From Polynucleobacter sp. MWH-UH25E (GTDB lineage Bacteria; Pseudomonadota; Gammaproteobacteria; Burkholderiales; Burkholderiaceae), in NCBI RefSeq assembly GCF_018687095.1, contig NZ_CP061286.1, forward strand, positions 1,116,001 through 1,180,000: DNA of 64,000 nucleotides, in the 5' to 3' direction. Position 1 is the first letter of the stretch. Each line of letters begins with the position of its first letter. The notes beneath the pieces are model-generated. The model searched no databases. It worked only from the letters and a program-made list of their open reading frames with translations, and had not been told where the DNA came from. Made by a program: the position numbers and the translations under genes. Positions 35,445 through 43,297 of this stretch are shown here, in pieces.

Positions 35445-36686
35445 TTAGTGGGCAGACTCAGGCACTGCCTTTCCTTGTGCTAATAAATCACTAATATCGA
35501 TAGCCGTTTCTGCCATTACGGTGCTGGCATTTCGTTTTAGATTGTCTGTATCTCTTGTGCCTTTAGCGCCTTGTGCTTGCATATAGCGGCCAAGGTACTG
35601 CGCCCTAGCAACAACCTGTTGACCTAATTTGAGGCGCTCATCGCTGTAGGCTTGTAAAGCTTGTGGGGTCGCACCTAACTGCGCAATGTATTTTGCAATC
35701 ACCATCGCCTCATCACCCGCCTTAGTAACGCCCATGCCAACATGGGGTCTGCCAACAAATGCCGCATCGCCCATCAGGGCAACTCTATCAAATACGATTT
35801 GCTCGGAGCGAACATCGTAGATAGCTTGTAAAAATGGCGCAGCTGTTTTCTCAAGTATCTCAGCGTATTGAGGAGCCAATATTTCGCGAGCTACCTGACG
35901 CATATGGGCAATATGTTTCCATGACACCTTGAGTGGCGGAATACCTGTAGGGTAATACTGCCCATCGTCATCCGTCAGTAAGCTAATAAGTTCTTCGTCC
36001 TCGGGGGCAGGGCGATACCAAACGAAGTTATAGCGACGTTTACCGGGGCGGGTGTCGTTTCCAGAACCCGCTACTGGGTACCCCAACATTTGCTCGCCAT
36101 CAGGCAGGCAAAAGCCAAAATAATTAAATAAGGTGTCTAGTGTATGTTGCGATAGACACGCCTCGTCACATACGCCACGCCACGCAATATAGCCTGCGTA
36201 TTCAGGTTGAACCTGAGGCGCAACTTGTGCCCGAACTCCTGAGCGAATTCCATCGGAAGCAATTAAGAGTTCCGCTTCATATTGGCTTCCATCCTCGCAT
36301 TGAACTCGTACTGAATTTGTATTTTGAATAAGCAAGTTAACTGTTTTGCCTTGAAGATAGCGTTCAGCAGGAAAGCTCTCCTTGAGCATGTGATACAGCC
36401 TACTCCAGGATGTCAGTATTTGGGGCAACTCCATTTCGCCTAAATTATTGCCATCTCTGCCGAGCGTCACTCTCTGTGAAACGGGTACTCCAAGCGTATG
36501 GTCTACGGTTACACCAGCAGCCTTGAGAGCTTGTGCTAAAGCATCGTGAGTAACAATTCCTGCGCCTCGGCCATCTAAAGAGCCAGTTGCCTTCTCAAGC
36601 AGGGTGATGTCGTGACCTTGTCTGAGCAAAATATTCGCTACAAACAAGCCGCCTAAGGAGCCGCCGACGACGAGTATTTTTGCCAT
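35445..36686 (-). CDS. class A flavin monooxygenase, 2,6-dihydroxypyridine hydroxylase-like
   Basis: FAD- and NAD(P)H-dependent aromatic hydroxylase of 413 residues. It has the N-terminal FAD fingerprint VVGGSLGGLFVANILLRQGHD, the DG motif region ASDGIRSGVR and the second FAD motif LMGDAAFVGRPHVGMGVTKA. Stretches EYAGYIAWRGVCDE, NYFGF and RRYNFVWYRP resemble 2,6-dihydroxypyridine 3-monooxygenase of nicotine degraders. No signal peptide is seen. It is followed by the livK gene and preceded by VOC and TetR genes. A ring hydroxylation on an N-heteroaromatic or hydroxybenzene is likely; exact substrate is inference. Confidence 0.82.
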   Translation of the reverse strand: MAKILVVGGSLGGLFVANILLRQGHDITLLEKATGSLDGRGAGIVTHDALAQALKAAGVTVDHTLGVPVSQRVTLGRDGNNLGEMELPQILTSWSRLYHMLKESFPAERYLQGKTVNLLIQNTNSVRVQCEDGSQYEAELLIASDGIRSGVRAQVAPQVQPEYAGYIAWRGVCDEACLSQHTLDTLFNYFGFCLPDGEQMLGYPVAGSGNDTRPGKRRYNFVWYRPAPEDEELISLLTDDDGQYYPTGIPPLKVSWKHIAHMRQVAREILAPQYAEILEKTAAPFLQAIYDVRSEQIVFDRVALMGDAAFVGRPHVGMGVTKAGDEAMVIAKYIAQLGATPQALQAYSDERLKLGQQVVARAQYLGRYMQAQGAKGTRDTDNLKRNASTVMAETAIDISDLLAQGKAVPESAH

Positions 36687-36693
36687 AAGTCTC

Positions 36694-37152
36694 TTAGGCC
36701 GCCTTCGCGTCTAGGGCAGCTTTCTCGGCTGCGGGGTAATTAAGCTCAATCACAACCCCGTTTGGGTCATCTAAAAAGATTTGATGCAGCTTTAATACTG
36801 GAACTGTTCGCTCGCGATAGGGAATGTGAAGTGACTTCAGTAAATCAATTTTTTCTTCTAAACCTTTTGCAAAAAAGGCAATATGGTCTACAGCGCCAGA
36901 TCCATGCAATGAGCTAGGATCGCGATCGCCGAGATATTTCTTTAAACCATCAGGATCATTTTTATCAATTGCAATCAAATGCAGAACTGCGTTTGCCCAA
37001 TCATTTTCATCGCCGTTATACAACCAAACTCCCGGAAAAGGAAATTCAGGTCTTGGCCCAACTGTTAAACCTAATACTTTGCTAAAGAACTCGGTAGTTT
37101 TATCAATCTCAAGACTGCGAATAGAGAAGTGATTTAGGCTTAAATTGGACAT
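36694..37152 (-). CDS. VOC superfamily (glyoxalase/dioxygenase fold) protein
   Basis: A 152-residue protein with one duplicated beta-alpha-beta-beta-beta fold. It begins LNHFSIRSLEIDKTTEFFSKVLGL with a metal-ligand histidine, has GAVDHIAFFAKGLEE with a second histidine, and QIFLDDPNGVVIELNY with the glutamate ligand. Such proteins are dioxygenases, isomerases or lyases. It lies between TetR and the flavin monooxygenase with 7-14 base gaps, so it is probably a step of the same pathway, perhaps ring cleavage. Confidence 0.82.
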   Translation of the reverse strand: MSNLSLNHFSIRSLEIDKTTEFFSKVLGLTVGPRPEFPFPGVWLYNGDENDWANAVLHLIAIDKNDPDGLKKYLGDRDPSSLHGSGAVDHIAFFAKGLEEKIDLLKSLHIPYRERTVPVLKLHQIFLDDPNGVVIELNYPAAEKAALDAKAA

Positions 37153-37166
37153 GATTCCCTTATTGG

Positions 37167-37859
37167 TTAAGCAAAAATGGTTTTGGCTGACTGCAAATAG
37201 GATTGAACGCGATCGCGAATAATTTCCTCTTGAGTATCTGGTACATCCGCTGCATAAATAGCTTGACCATATATCCAGCGGCGCATGCCAATGTAGAAGA
37301 TACCGCCATGCAGGCCCATTAAAAACTCTAATTCACGTTCGCTCGGTTTCGAGGTTAAAGGTCGCTTGCAGAACTTGCGAGTTTCACGAATGAGTCTCGG
37401 CAGAAGGCGTAAGCGAATCAACTCAAAGAAGCGGTCACTGATTGAATGATCACTTAAGCCTGAGAAAATCAGGATCCGCACAAAATCATAAGTTAGAACG
37501 GTGTTTGAGTAGTCGATGTAAAAAGCGATAAATTTCTCTTCGGGTGTCAGCTTCTCATCATCAAGGAGTTGCTCCCACTCAGGCTTCCAACGTGATTCGA
37601 AAACCTCCTTGTATACCTCTTGAATAAGGGCGTCTTTTGTTGGGAAGTAGTGATAGAGGAGGGTGTGGGTCACACCCAACTCTTTGGTCAGGTTTCTGAG
37701 TTGTCCATCAATTCCATAGCGAGCGAAGAACTGGATAGCGCGATCCAAGATCTGGCGCTTACGATCGGCCGTATTCATCCTTCGACGAGCTGGCGCTGCC
37801 GACCCAGTAGAAATTTCCTCTGGATTAGGGGTAGAAACGCGGTCTTCTGTGAATCGCAT
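37167..37859 (-). CDS. TetR/AcrR family transcriptional regulator
   Basis: Regulator of 230 residues with a disordered N-terminal 25 residues, then a TetR DNA-binding domain at about 30-80 (RKRQILDRAIQFFARYGIDGQ, GVTHTLLYHYFPTKDALIQEVY). The C-terminal ligand domain is not of a family I can name. It is divergent from the coxG-led molybdo-hydroxylase operon and heads the VOC-monooxygenase operon. A palindrome in the 112-base gap is a likely operator, so it probably represses both sides until the pathway substrate is present. Confidence 0.9.
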   Translation of the reverse strand: MRFTEDRVSTPNPEEISTGSAAPARRRMNTADRKRQILDRAIQFFARYGIDGQLRNLTKELGVTHTLLYHYFPTKDALIQEVYKEVFESRWKPEWEQLLDDEKLTPEEKFIAFYIDYSNTVLTYDFVRILIFSGLSDHSISDRFFELIRLRLLPRLIRETRKFCKRPLTSKPSERELEFLMGLHGGIFYIGMRRWIYGQAIYAADVPDTQEEIIRDRVQSYLQSAKTIFA

Positions 37860-37891
37860 GGGTTCTCAGGGTTTATCCGAATTAAGACTTA

Positions 37892-37919
37892 TTGACCAAA
37901 AGTTAAATAATGGTACATT
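37892..37919 (+). promoter_or_regulatory. possible sigma-70 promoter for the molybdo-hydroxylase operon
   Basis: TTGACC (37892-37897), then 16 bases, then TACATT (37914-37919), a fair match to -35 and -10. It lies about 55 bases before the coxG-like start and its 3' end overlaps the palindrome at 37917. Confidence 0.4.
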
Positions 37920-37929
37920 GTTGAACAAT
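37917..37929. promoter_or_regulatory. palindrome, likely TetR operator
   Basis: Perfect inverted repeat ATTGTT-G-AACAAT in the gap between divergent TetR and coxG-like genes. It overlaps the proposed -10 element of the plus-strand promoter, a position suited to repression. Binding is inferred. Confidence 0.5.
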
Positions 37930-37971
37930 TGGTAGATAAGACTCTATCCGTACAAACCCGAAGGAGATTCA

Positions 37972-38448
37972 ATGGAACTTAATGGCGAGCAACTCATATC
38001 AGCTTCAATCCCTGATGTTTGGCGGGGTTTGAACGATATTGATGTTCTAGCCAAGTCCATTCCAGGTTGCGAAGAAATAAGCCGTGTATCGCCAGAAGAG
38101 GTCCATGCGAAGGTGATGTTCAAGATTGGGCCTGTCAGGGCGAGATTCTCGGGAAAGCTTCTTTTAAGTGACATCGTGCCCGATCAATCTTGCTCAATGG
38201 CGTTTGAGGGTTCAGGTGGCGCGGCGGGTTTTGCAAAAGGGAAATCGCGTGTTGAGCTCAAACCTGCTGATGGAGGCACGTTAGTGTCTTACACAACCGA
38301 AGCTTCTATCGGTGGAAAGTTGGGGCAGATAGGCGGGCGTTTAATTAGCGCATCCGCAAAAAAGATCGCAGATGATTTTTTTCAAAAATTTGCAAAAGAA
38401 TTAGGCGGGGAGACAGTAGCGTTGGAATCTGACGCTAGTAGTGAGTAG
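37972..38448 (+). CDS. coxG: CoxG-like SRPBCC protein
   Basis: A 158-residue protein of the CO dehydrogenase subunit G (CoxG) family, SRPBCC fold. It begins MELNGEQLISASIPDVWRGL and has DIDVLAKSIPGCEEI, KVMFKIGPVRARFSGKL and SIGGKLGQIGGRLI, all typical. In CODH operons CoxG helps recruit or mature the enzyme at the membrane; here the C-terminal anchor is absent. AAGGAGA lies ahead of the ATG. It leads the operon with the three hydroxylase subunits. Confidence 0.87.
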   Translation: MELNGEQLISASIPDVWRGLNDIDVLAKSIPGCEEISRVSPEEVHAKVMFKIGPVRARFSGKLLLSDIVPDQSCSMAFEGSGGAAGFAKGKSRVELKPADGGTLVSYTTEASIGGKLGQIGGRLISASAKKIADDFFQKFAKELGGETVALESDASSE

Positions 38449-38531
38449 TTAAAAAAGAAAAATAGCATTGAAGTAGTAAATATTAGAAAAAGCCGCAAAG
38501 GCTTGCGTTATTTAGTGGTGGAGGAGACAAA

Positions 38532-39386
38532 ATGAAAGCAGCTGCATTTGATTATGTAAAGCCCAAGGCTTTAAGCGATGCCTTGTCTTTGCTGAAGCAG
38601 GGTGGCGATGACGCTAGATTGATTGCTGGTGGTCAAACGCTTTTAGCGACACTAAATATGCGTTTATCAGAGCCTAGCGTTCTGATTGACATTACCGATG
38701 TTGAAGAGCTCAAAGGTATCTCAGTGGTGAGTGATAAGCTGCGAATTGGCGCGCTAGTTACCCATACGGAAATTGAAGATTCAGAATTAGTTGCAAAGCA
38801 TGCGCCGCTTTTAAAAGCTGCCGCACCTCACATTGCGCATCGCGCCATCCGTAATCTAGGTACCTGGGGCGGTTCTCTTGCTTATGGCGATCCCGCTGCA
38901 GAGTGGCCAGCCTGCAGTCTCGCCTTGCAAGCCACGATGGTTATTCATGGTCAAGCAGGAGAACGAAAAGTTTCAGCAAAAGATTTTTTCATTGATCTTT
39001 ACACCACTGCCTTAGAGTCTGATGAGATTTTGGTGGCAACAGAAATTCCATTGGCACCAAGCAATCAAGTTTTTTATTTTCATGAGCTTGCAAGAAGGCA
39101 TGGGGATTATGCGGTCGCTGGTTTAGCGGCGGTGGCACAAAAAGATGGAAATGTCTTGAGCAAGTGTGCATTTACTTTTTTCTCAGTGAGTTCTACTCCG
39201 GTGATGGCAACAGCTGCGCAAGATTTAATAAATGGCAAAACATTAAATTCTGAGCTGATTGCAGAAGCTGTTAATACGGCTCGTAATGAAATCGATGCGA
39301 TTGCTGACATTACCAATAGCGCCGAGGCAAAGAAACATTTAATTGGCGTTCTGCTTGAGCGTGGACTCAAGCATTTGGTTTCATAG
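38532..39386 (+). CDS. molybdenum hydroxylase, FAD-binding medium subunit
   Basis: Medium subunit (284 residues) of a xanthine dehydrogenase-family enzyme that binds FAD and passes electrons out. The FAD motif appears as RLIAGGQTLLATLNMRL (usual AGGQSL), followed by HIAHRAIRNLGTWGGSLAYGDPAAEWPA, the second FAD loop, and the C-terminal CO_deh_flav_C region. GGAGGAG precedes the ATG. The gene order FAD-FeS-Mo equals that of cox and kdh operons. Confidence 0.9.
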   Translation: MKAAAFDYVKPKALSDALSLLKQGGDDARLIAGGQTLLATLNMRLSEPSVLIDITDVEELKGISVVSDKLRIGALVTHTEIEDSELVAKHAPLLKAAAPHIAHRAIRNLGTWGGSLAYGDPAAEWPACSLALQATMVIHGQAGERKVSAKDFFIDLYTTALESDEILVATEIPLAPSNQVFYFHELARRHGDYAVAGLAAVAQKDGNVLSKCAFTFFSVSSTPVMATAAQDLINGKTLNSELIAEAVNTARNEIDAIADITNSAEAKKHLIGVLLERGLKHLVS

Positions 39387-39412
39387 TTATCCAAATTAGT
39401 TGGAGAGTAGAG

Positions 39413-39922
39413 ATGAATTTGAAGAAAAAAATATCTTTGACTGTTAATGGCACTTTGGTGAATGCTGAAATTGAGCCGCGACGTCACCTGGTAGATTTCT
39501 TGCGTGAAGATTTGCATTTAAAGGGGCCGCATTTAGGATGCGAGCAGGGTGCCTGTGGCGCTTGCACGGTAAAGGTTGATGGGCAAATTATTCGTGGTTG
39601 CTTATATCTTGCAGTTCAAGCTGATGGTTGCGTGGTAGAAACCGTTGAAGGACTTACCAAGAGCGGTGTATTGGCTGATCTGCAAGAATCTTTTATGCGT
39701 CATAACGCGATGCAATGCGGATTCTGTTCATCCGGTATGTTGCTCGCTGCAGCCGAGCTAGTTGAAAAGCAGCCAAAGGCGAATCGCGAAGAAGTTCGCG
39801 AATGGATTTCTGGAAATTATTGCCGTTGCACTGGTTATCACTCTATTGTTGATGCCATCGTAGATGTATTGGATGCGCGCGCTAAGGGTCAAAAAATTAA
39901 ACCAGTTACAGCTCACGCATAA
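39413..39922 (+). CDS. molybdenum hydroxylase, [2Fe-2S] small subunit
   Basis: Small subunit (169 residues) with two [2Fe-2S] clusters. The N-terminal plant-ferredoxin-type domain has GCEQGACGACTVKVDGQIIRGC; the C-terminal four-helix domain has CGFCSSGM and NYCRCTGY. It links the Mo-pterin and FAD subunits. AGAG and a GGAG box precede ATG 39413. It lies 26 bases after the medium subunit gene. Confidence 0.93.
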   Translation: MNLKKKISLTVNGTLVNAEIEPRRHLVDFLREDLHLKGPHLGCEQGACGACTVKVDGQIIRGCLYLAVQADGCVVETVEGLTKSGVLADLQESFMRHNAMQCGFCSSGMLLAAAELVEKQPKANREEVREWISGNYCRCTGYHSIVDAIVDVLDARAKGQKIKPVTAHA

Positions 39923-39941
39923 GCATTTTAGGAAACGCATT

Positions 39942-42338
39942 ATGAATAAGCCAACAGATTTAAAAGGACTCGTTCTCGATCCTGTTACCAATGATCAACG
40001 CTACATTGGCAACAGCGAACCAAGGCATGGCGCTCGCCGTTTGCTAGAAGGTCAGGGAACTTACATTGACGACATTCAATTGCCGCGGATGGGTCATGTG
40101 GTTTTCTGGCGCTCGCCTGTTGCGCACATGAAGATTAATAAAATTCATACCGAACAAGCAAGCAAGATGCCAGGAGTTTTAGCGGTAGTCGATGGTTTGC
40201 AGATGGCAAAAATCTGCAAACCCTGGGTGGCTACCTTGGGTCATTTGGCTGGCATGAAGTCAGCTCCTCAACATGCGTTGGCAGTAGATCGCGCATGTTG
40301 GCAGGGTGAGCCGGTAGTGGCAGTAGTTGCTGAAACAAGAGTGCAAGCCGAAGATGCTTTGCAGTTAGTTGATGTTGAATGGGAGGAGCTACCCGCGGTC
40401 ATTTCGATGGAATCTGCTTTGGATCCAGAGACCCCATTAATTCATCCTGAGTTGGGTGATAACCTCTGCTTCACTCGTAGCTTGGATGTTGGCAATGTAG
40501 ATCAGGTATTTGCCTCAGCCGATGTTGTGGCGGAAGCAACATTTGGTTTTGGCCGTCATACGGGCGTAACCTTAGAGCCCCGCTGTCAGATTGCTGACTA
40601 TAACCCTGGAGAAAGACGCTTAACGGTTTATCACTCGCAGCAGGCACCACACATGATGCAAGACCTGTACTGTCGTCAGTTTGGCTTCTCAGAATCTGAC
40701 GTTCATGTGATCTGCAAAGATGTAGGCGGCTCATTTGGCATCAAAGTGCATGCATATCCTGATGATTTTGCAACAGTGGGTCTATCTATGATGTTAGAGC
40801 GTCCTGTTAAGTTTGTTGCGGATCGACTTGAGTCATTTACAAGCGATATCCATGCTCGCGAACATCGTATCAAAGGGCGTATTGCGGCAAATAAGGCTGG
40901 AGATATTCTCGCTTTTGAAATCGATGATTTAACTGGTATCGGCCCATATTCAATGTTTCCAAGAACCAGTGCGATTGAGGGTAATCAAGTCGTGAATCTG
41001 GTTGGCGGCCCTTACAAGCACCAAAACTATCGTGCGCATTTGAATGTAGTTTTTCAAAATAAAACACCTACTTGCCAGTACCGTGGCGTGGGGCATCCGA
41101 TTGCTTGCGCAGTTACAGAAGGCTTGGTGGATTTGGCCGCCCAAAAACTGCAAATGGATCCGCTAGAGTTCCGTAAACGCAATGTGATTCCAGATGACGC
41201 ATATCCATGTTCTGGAATATCCGGAATTAAATTAGAAGTACTTTCGCATGAGCAGTGCTTGCGCACTATTGAAAAAATGATGGACTACCCAGCCTTACGT
41301 AAAGAACAGGCTGAGTTACGTAAGAAGGGCATATACCGAGGTATCGGTTTTGCTACTTTGATTGAATTAACCAATCCAAGCCCAGCTTTCTATGGTGTTG
41401 GTGGTGCGCGCATTGCCTCACAAGATGGCGCCTCAGTTCGTTTAGATCCATCAGGCGTTGTTTCTGTATTGGTAGGTGTTGGTGAGCAAGGGCAGGGTAC
41501 CGAGGGTATCTATGCACAAATTGCGGCAGATGCTGTTGGTGTGTCTATCAATCAAGTGCGTATAGTGACAGGCGATACCGATGTGACTCCTTATGGTGGT
41601 GGCACATGGGCTTCACGTGGCGCCGGCGTTGGCGGTGAAGCAGTATTACTTGCATGCCAAGCTTTACAAGAAAATATTTTGAAGTTGGCTGGCGCAATTT
41701 TGAATCGTCCAGTATCCGAACTGAGTGTCCATCGCAGTCATGTGTTGGATAAGGCTACTGGTGAGCAACTATTACCATTCAGTGAAATTGGACGGATAGG
41801 TTATTTCCGAACAGATACCTTGCCTGCAGGATTTTCAGCGGATCTGATGGTGACGCGCCACTATACGCAAAAAGACTATCCATTTATTTTTACGAATGGT
41901 GTGCAAGCTTCCTATGTTGAGGTTGATCCCGATACTGGATTTGTAAAACTCTTAAAGCATTGGGCTGTAGAGGATTGTGGTCGAGTGATTAATCCTATGT
42001 TAGTGAATGAACAAGTGCGAGGCGCAATTGTTCAAGGTATTGGCGGAGCCCTCTTTGAGGAGTGTCTGTACGATGACAGTGGCTTGCTACGTAATGGCAG
42101 CATGGCAGATTATCTGGTGCCCATGGCAAATGAGATGCCTGACATTGAAGTGGCCCACGTTGAAACGCCTACACAGTCTTCCAAATTAGGTGCTAAGGGT
42201 GCTGGAGAAGCCGGAACCGCAGGTGCCCCTGGTGCAGTACAAAATGCGATTAATGATGCCTTGGTTCCATTCAATGCGACCGTATTTGAGCAGCCAATCA
42301 CCTCTGAGAAGATCTTAAGAGCTCTTAAAAAGATCTAA
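39942..42338 (+). CDS. molybdenum hydroxylase, molybdopterin-binding large subunit (not CO dehydrogenase)
   Basis: Catalytic subunit of 798 residues in the xanthine dehydrogenase family. It shows DVGGSFGIK near 262-268, the active-site loop QYRGVGHP near 379-386, and the catalytic glutamate Glu756 in KGAGEAGTAGAPG. Form I CO dehydrogenase has AYxCSFR and form II has AYRGAGR at the loop, so this is neither. Start ATG 39942 has AGGAAA before it; an upstream frame from 39864 overlaps the small subunit gene. It likely hydroxylates an N-heterocycle, aldehyde or related ring with water as oxygen donor. Confidence 0.88.
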   Translation: MNKPTDLKGLVLDPVTNDQRYIGNSEPRHGARRLLEGQGTYIDDIQLPRMGHVVFWRSPVAHMKINKIHTEQASKMPGVLAVVDGLQMAKICKPWVATLGHLAGMKSAPQHALAVDRACWQGEPVVAVVAETRVQAEDALQLVDVEWEELPAVISMESALDPETPLIHPELGDNLCFTRSLDVGNVDQVFASADVVAEATFGFGRHTGVTLEPRCQIADYNPGERRLTVYHSQQAPHMMQDLYCRQFGFSESDVHVICKDVGGSFGIKVHAYPDDFATVGLSMMLERPVKFVADRLESFTSDIHAREHRIKGRIAANKAGDILAFEIDDLTGIGPYSMFPRTSAIEGNQVVNLVGGPYKHQNYRAHLNVVFQNKTPTCQYRGVGHPIACAVTEGLVDLAAQKLQMDPLEFRKRNVIPDDAYPCSGISGIKLEVLSHEQCLRTIEKMMDYPALRKEQAELRKKGIYRGIGFATLIELTNPSPAFYGVGGARIASQDGASVRLDPSGVVSVLVGVGEQGQGTEGIYAQIAADAVGVSINQVRIVTGDTDVTPYGGGTWASRGAGVGGEAVLLACQALQENILKLAGAILNRPVSELSVHRSHVLDKATGEQLLPFSEIGRIGYFRTDTLPAGFSADLMVTRHYTQKDYPFIFTNGVQASYVEVDPDTGFVKLLKHWAVEDCGRVINPMLVNEQVRGAIVQGIGGALFEECLYDDSGLLRNGSMADYLVPMANEMPDIEVAHVETPTQSSKLGAKGAGEAGTAGAPGAVQNAINDALVPFNATVFEQPITSEKILRALKKI

Positions 42339-42363
42339 TTCTGCAGTTTCCTTGATCTCATGG

Positions 42364-42390
42364 TGCAAACCCCTCTAGCGGGGGTTTGCA
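42364..42390 (+). terminator. stem-loop after the molybdo-hydroxylase operon
   Basis: Stem TGCAAACCCC/GGGGTTTGCA with a 7-base loop, 26 bases past the large subunit stop. The stem is strong but no T-run follows, so termination may be Rho-assisted or the hairpin may protect the mRNA end. Confidence 0.45.
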
Positions 42391-42458
42391 GTTCCTGTAA
42401 CATCCAATTTTGACCCTCCTTTATATATGGCTGGGTCTATTTTTAACTCGATACGGTA

Positions 42459-43241
42459 ATGAATATGTCTTCTTTAAAAGGTAAAACAGCGTTAGTCACA
42501 GGCTCAACAAGTGGCATTGGCCTCGGAATGGCGATTGCATTGGCCAAGCAGGGCGCCAATATTATGGTGAATGGCTTTGGTGAAAAAGACGAGGCAATTG
42601 CCAAGATCAAAGCGTGCGGCGTGGAGGTTGATTACCACGGTGCTGATATGAGTAAGCCAGCAGAAATTGAAGATCTTATTAAGCAGACAGAAAAACGTTT
42701 TGGGTCTCTAGATATTTTGGTGAATAACGCTGGTATTCAACACACTGCGAGCATTGAAGAATTTCCCACTGATAAGTGGGATGCGATTATTGCCATTAAT
42801 CTCAGCTCAGCGTTTCATACAACACACCATGCCCTACCTGGCATGAAAAAACGCAACTGGGGTCGCATCATTAATATTGCATCCGTGCATGGTCTAGTTG
42901 CATCAACACAAAAGGCTGCTTATGTAGCGGCTAAGCATGGCATTGTTGGTTTAACCAAAGTGACTGCACTCGAAAATGCGCGCACTGGTATTACTTGTAA
43001 TGCGATTTGCCCTGGTTGGGTATTGACGCCATTAGTACAAAAGCAGGTGGATGCTCGCGCAGAGCGTGAGGGTATTTCAAATGAGGCTGCTAAGATTGCA
43101 TTGGTGTCTGAGAAGCAGCCGTCTGGACAGTTTGTAACCCCTGAGCAATTGGCAGCATTGGCTGTATTCCTATGCGGCCCCGATGCATCGGAAGTGCGTG
43201 GGGTAGCGTGGAATATGGATGGAGGCTGGACGGCTCAATAA
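42459..43241 (+). CDS. bdhA: D-3-hydroxybutyrate dehydrogenase
   Basis: NAD-dependent short-chain dehydrogenase of 260 residues that interconverts 3-hydroxybutyrate and acetoacetate, a step in polyhydroxybutyrate use. Cofactor motif TGSTSGIG is at 14-21, and the catalytic residues Ser142, Tyr155 and Lys159 are in place. The stretches ASVHGLVAST, GWVLTPLVQKQ, EKQPSGQFVTPEQ and the GGWTAQ end are those of the PHB-type 3-hydroxybutyrate dehydrogenases. A second ATG at 42465 could be the start. It appears monocistronic. Confidence 0.9.
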   Translation: MNMSSLKGKTALVTGSTSGIGLGMAIALAKQGANIMVNGFGEKDEAIAKIKACGVEVDYHGADMSKPAEIEDLIKQTEKRFGSLDILVNNAGIQHTASIEEFPTDKWDAIIAINLSSAFHTTHHALPGMKKRNWGRIINIASVHGLVASTQKAAYVAAKHGIVGLTKVTALENARTGITCNAICPGWVLTPLVQKQVDARAEREGISNEAAKIALVSEKQPSGQFVTPEQLAALAVFLCGPDASEVRGVAWNMDGGWTAQ

Positions 43242-43263
43242 AGAACTGTTCAGTTTTGCTCAT

Positions 43264-43297
43264 ATCACCGCTGGATGTTTACTCAGCGGTGATTTTT
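43264..43297 (+). terminator. Rho-independent terminator of bdhA
   Basis: Nine-base stem ATCACCGCT/AGCGGTGAT with a 12-base loop and TTTTT after it, 23 bases beyond the bdhA stop. It overlaps the 3' end of the convergent receptor gene. Confidence 0.7.

Noticed and set aside
39942..42338. Calling the operon a CO dehydrogenase because of the coxG gene
   Set aside because: The large subunit lacks the AYxCSFR or AYRGAGR loop. CoxG-like proteins also occur with other Mo hydroxylases.
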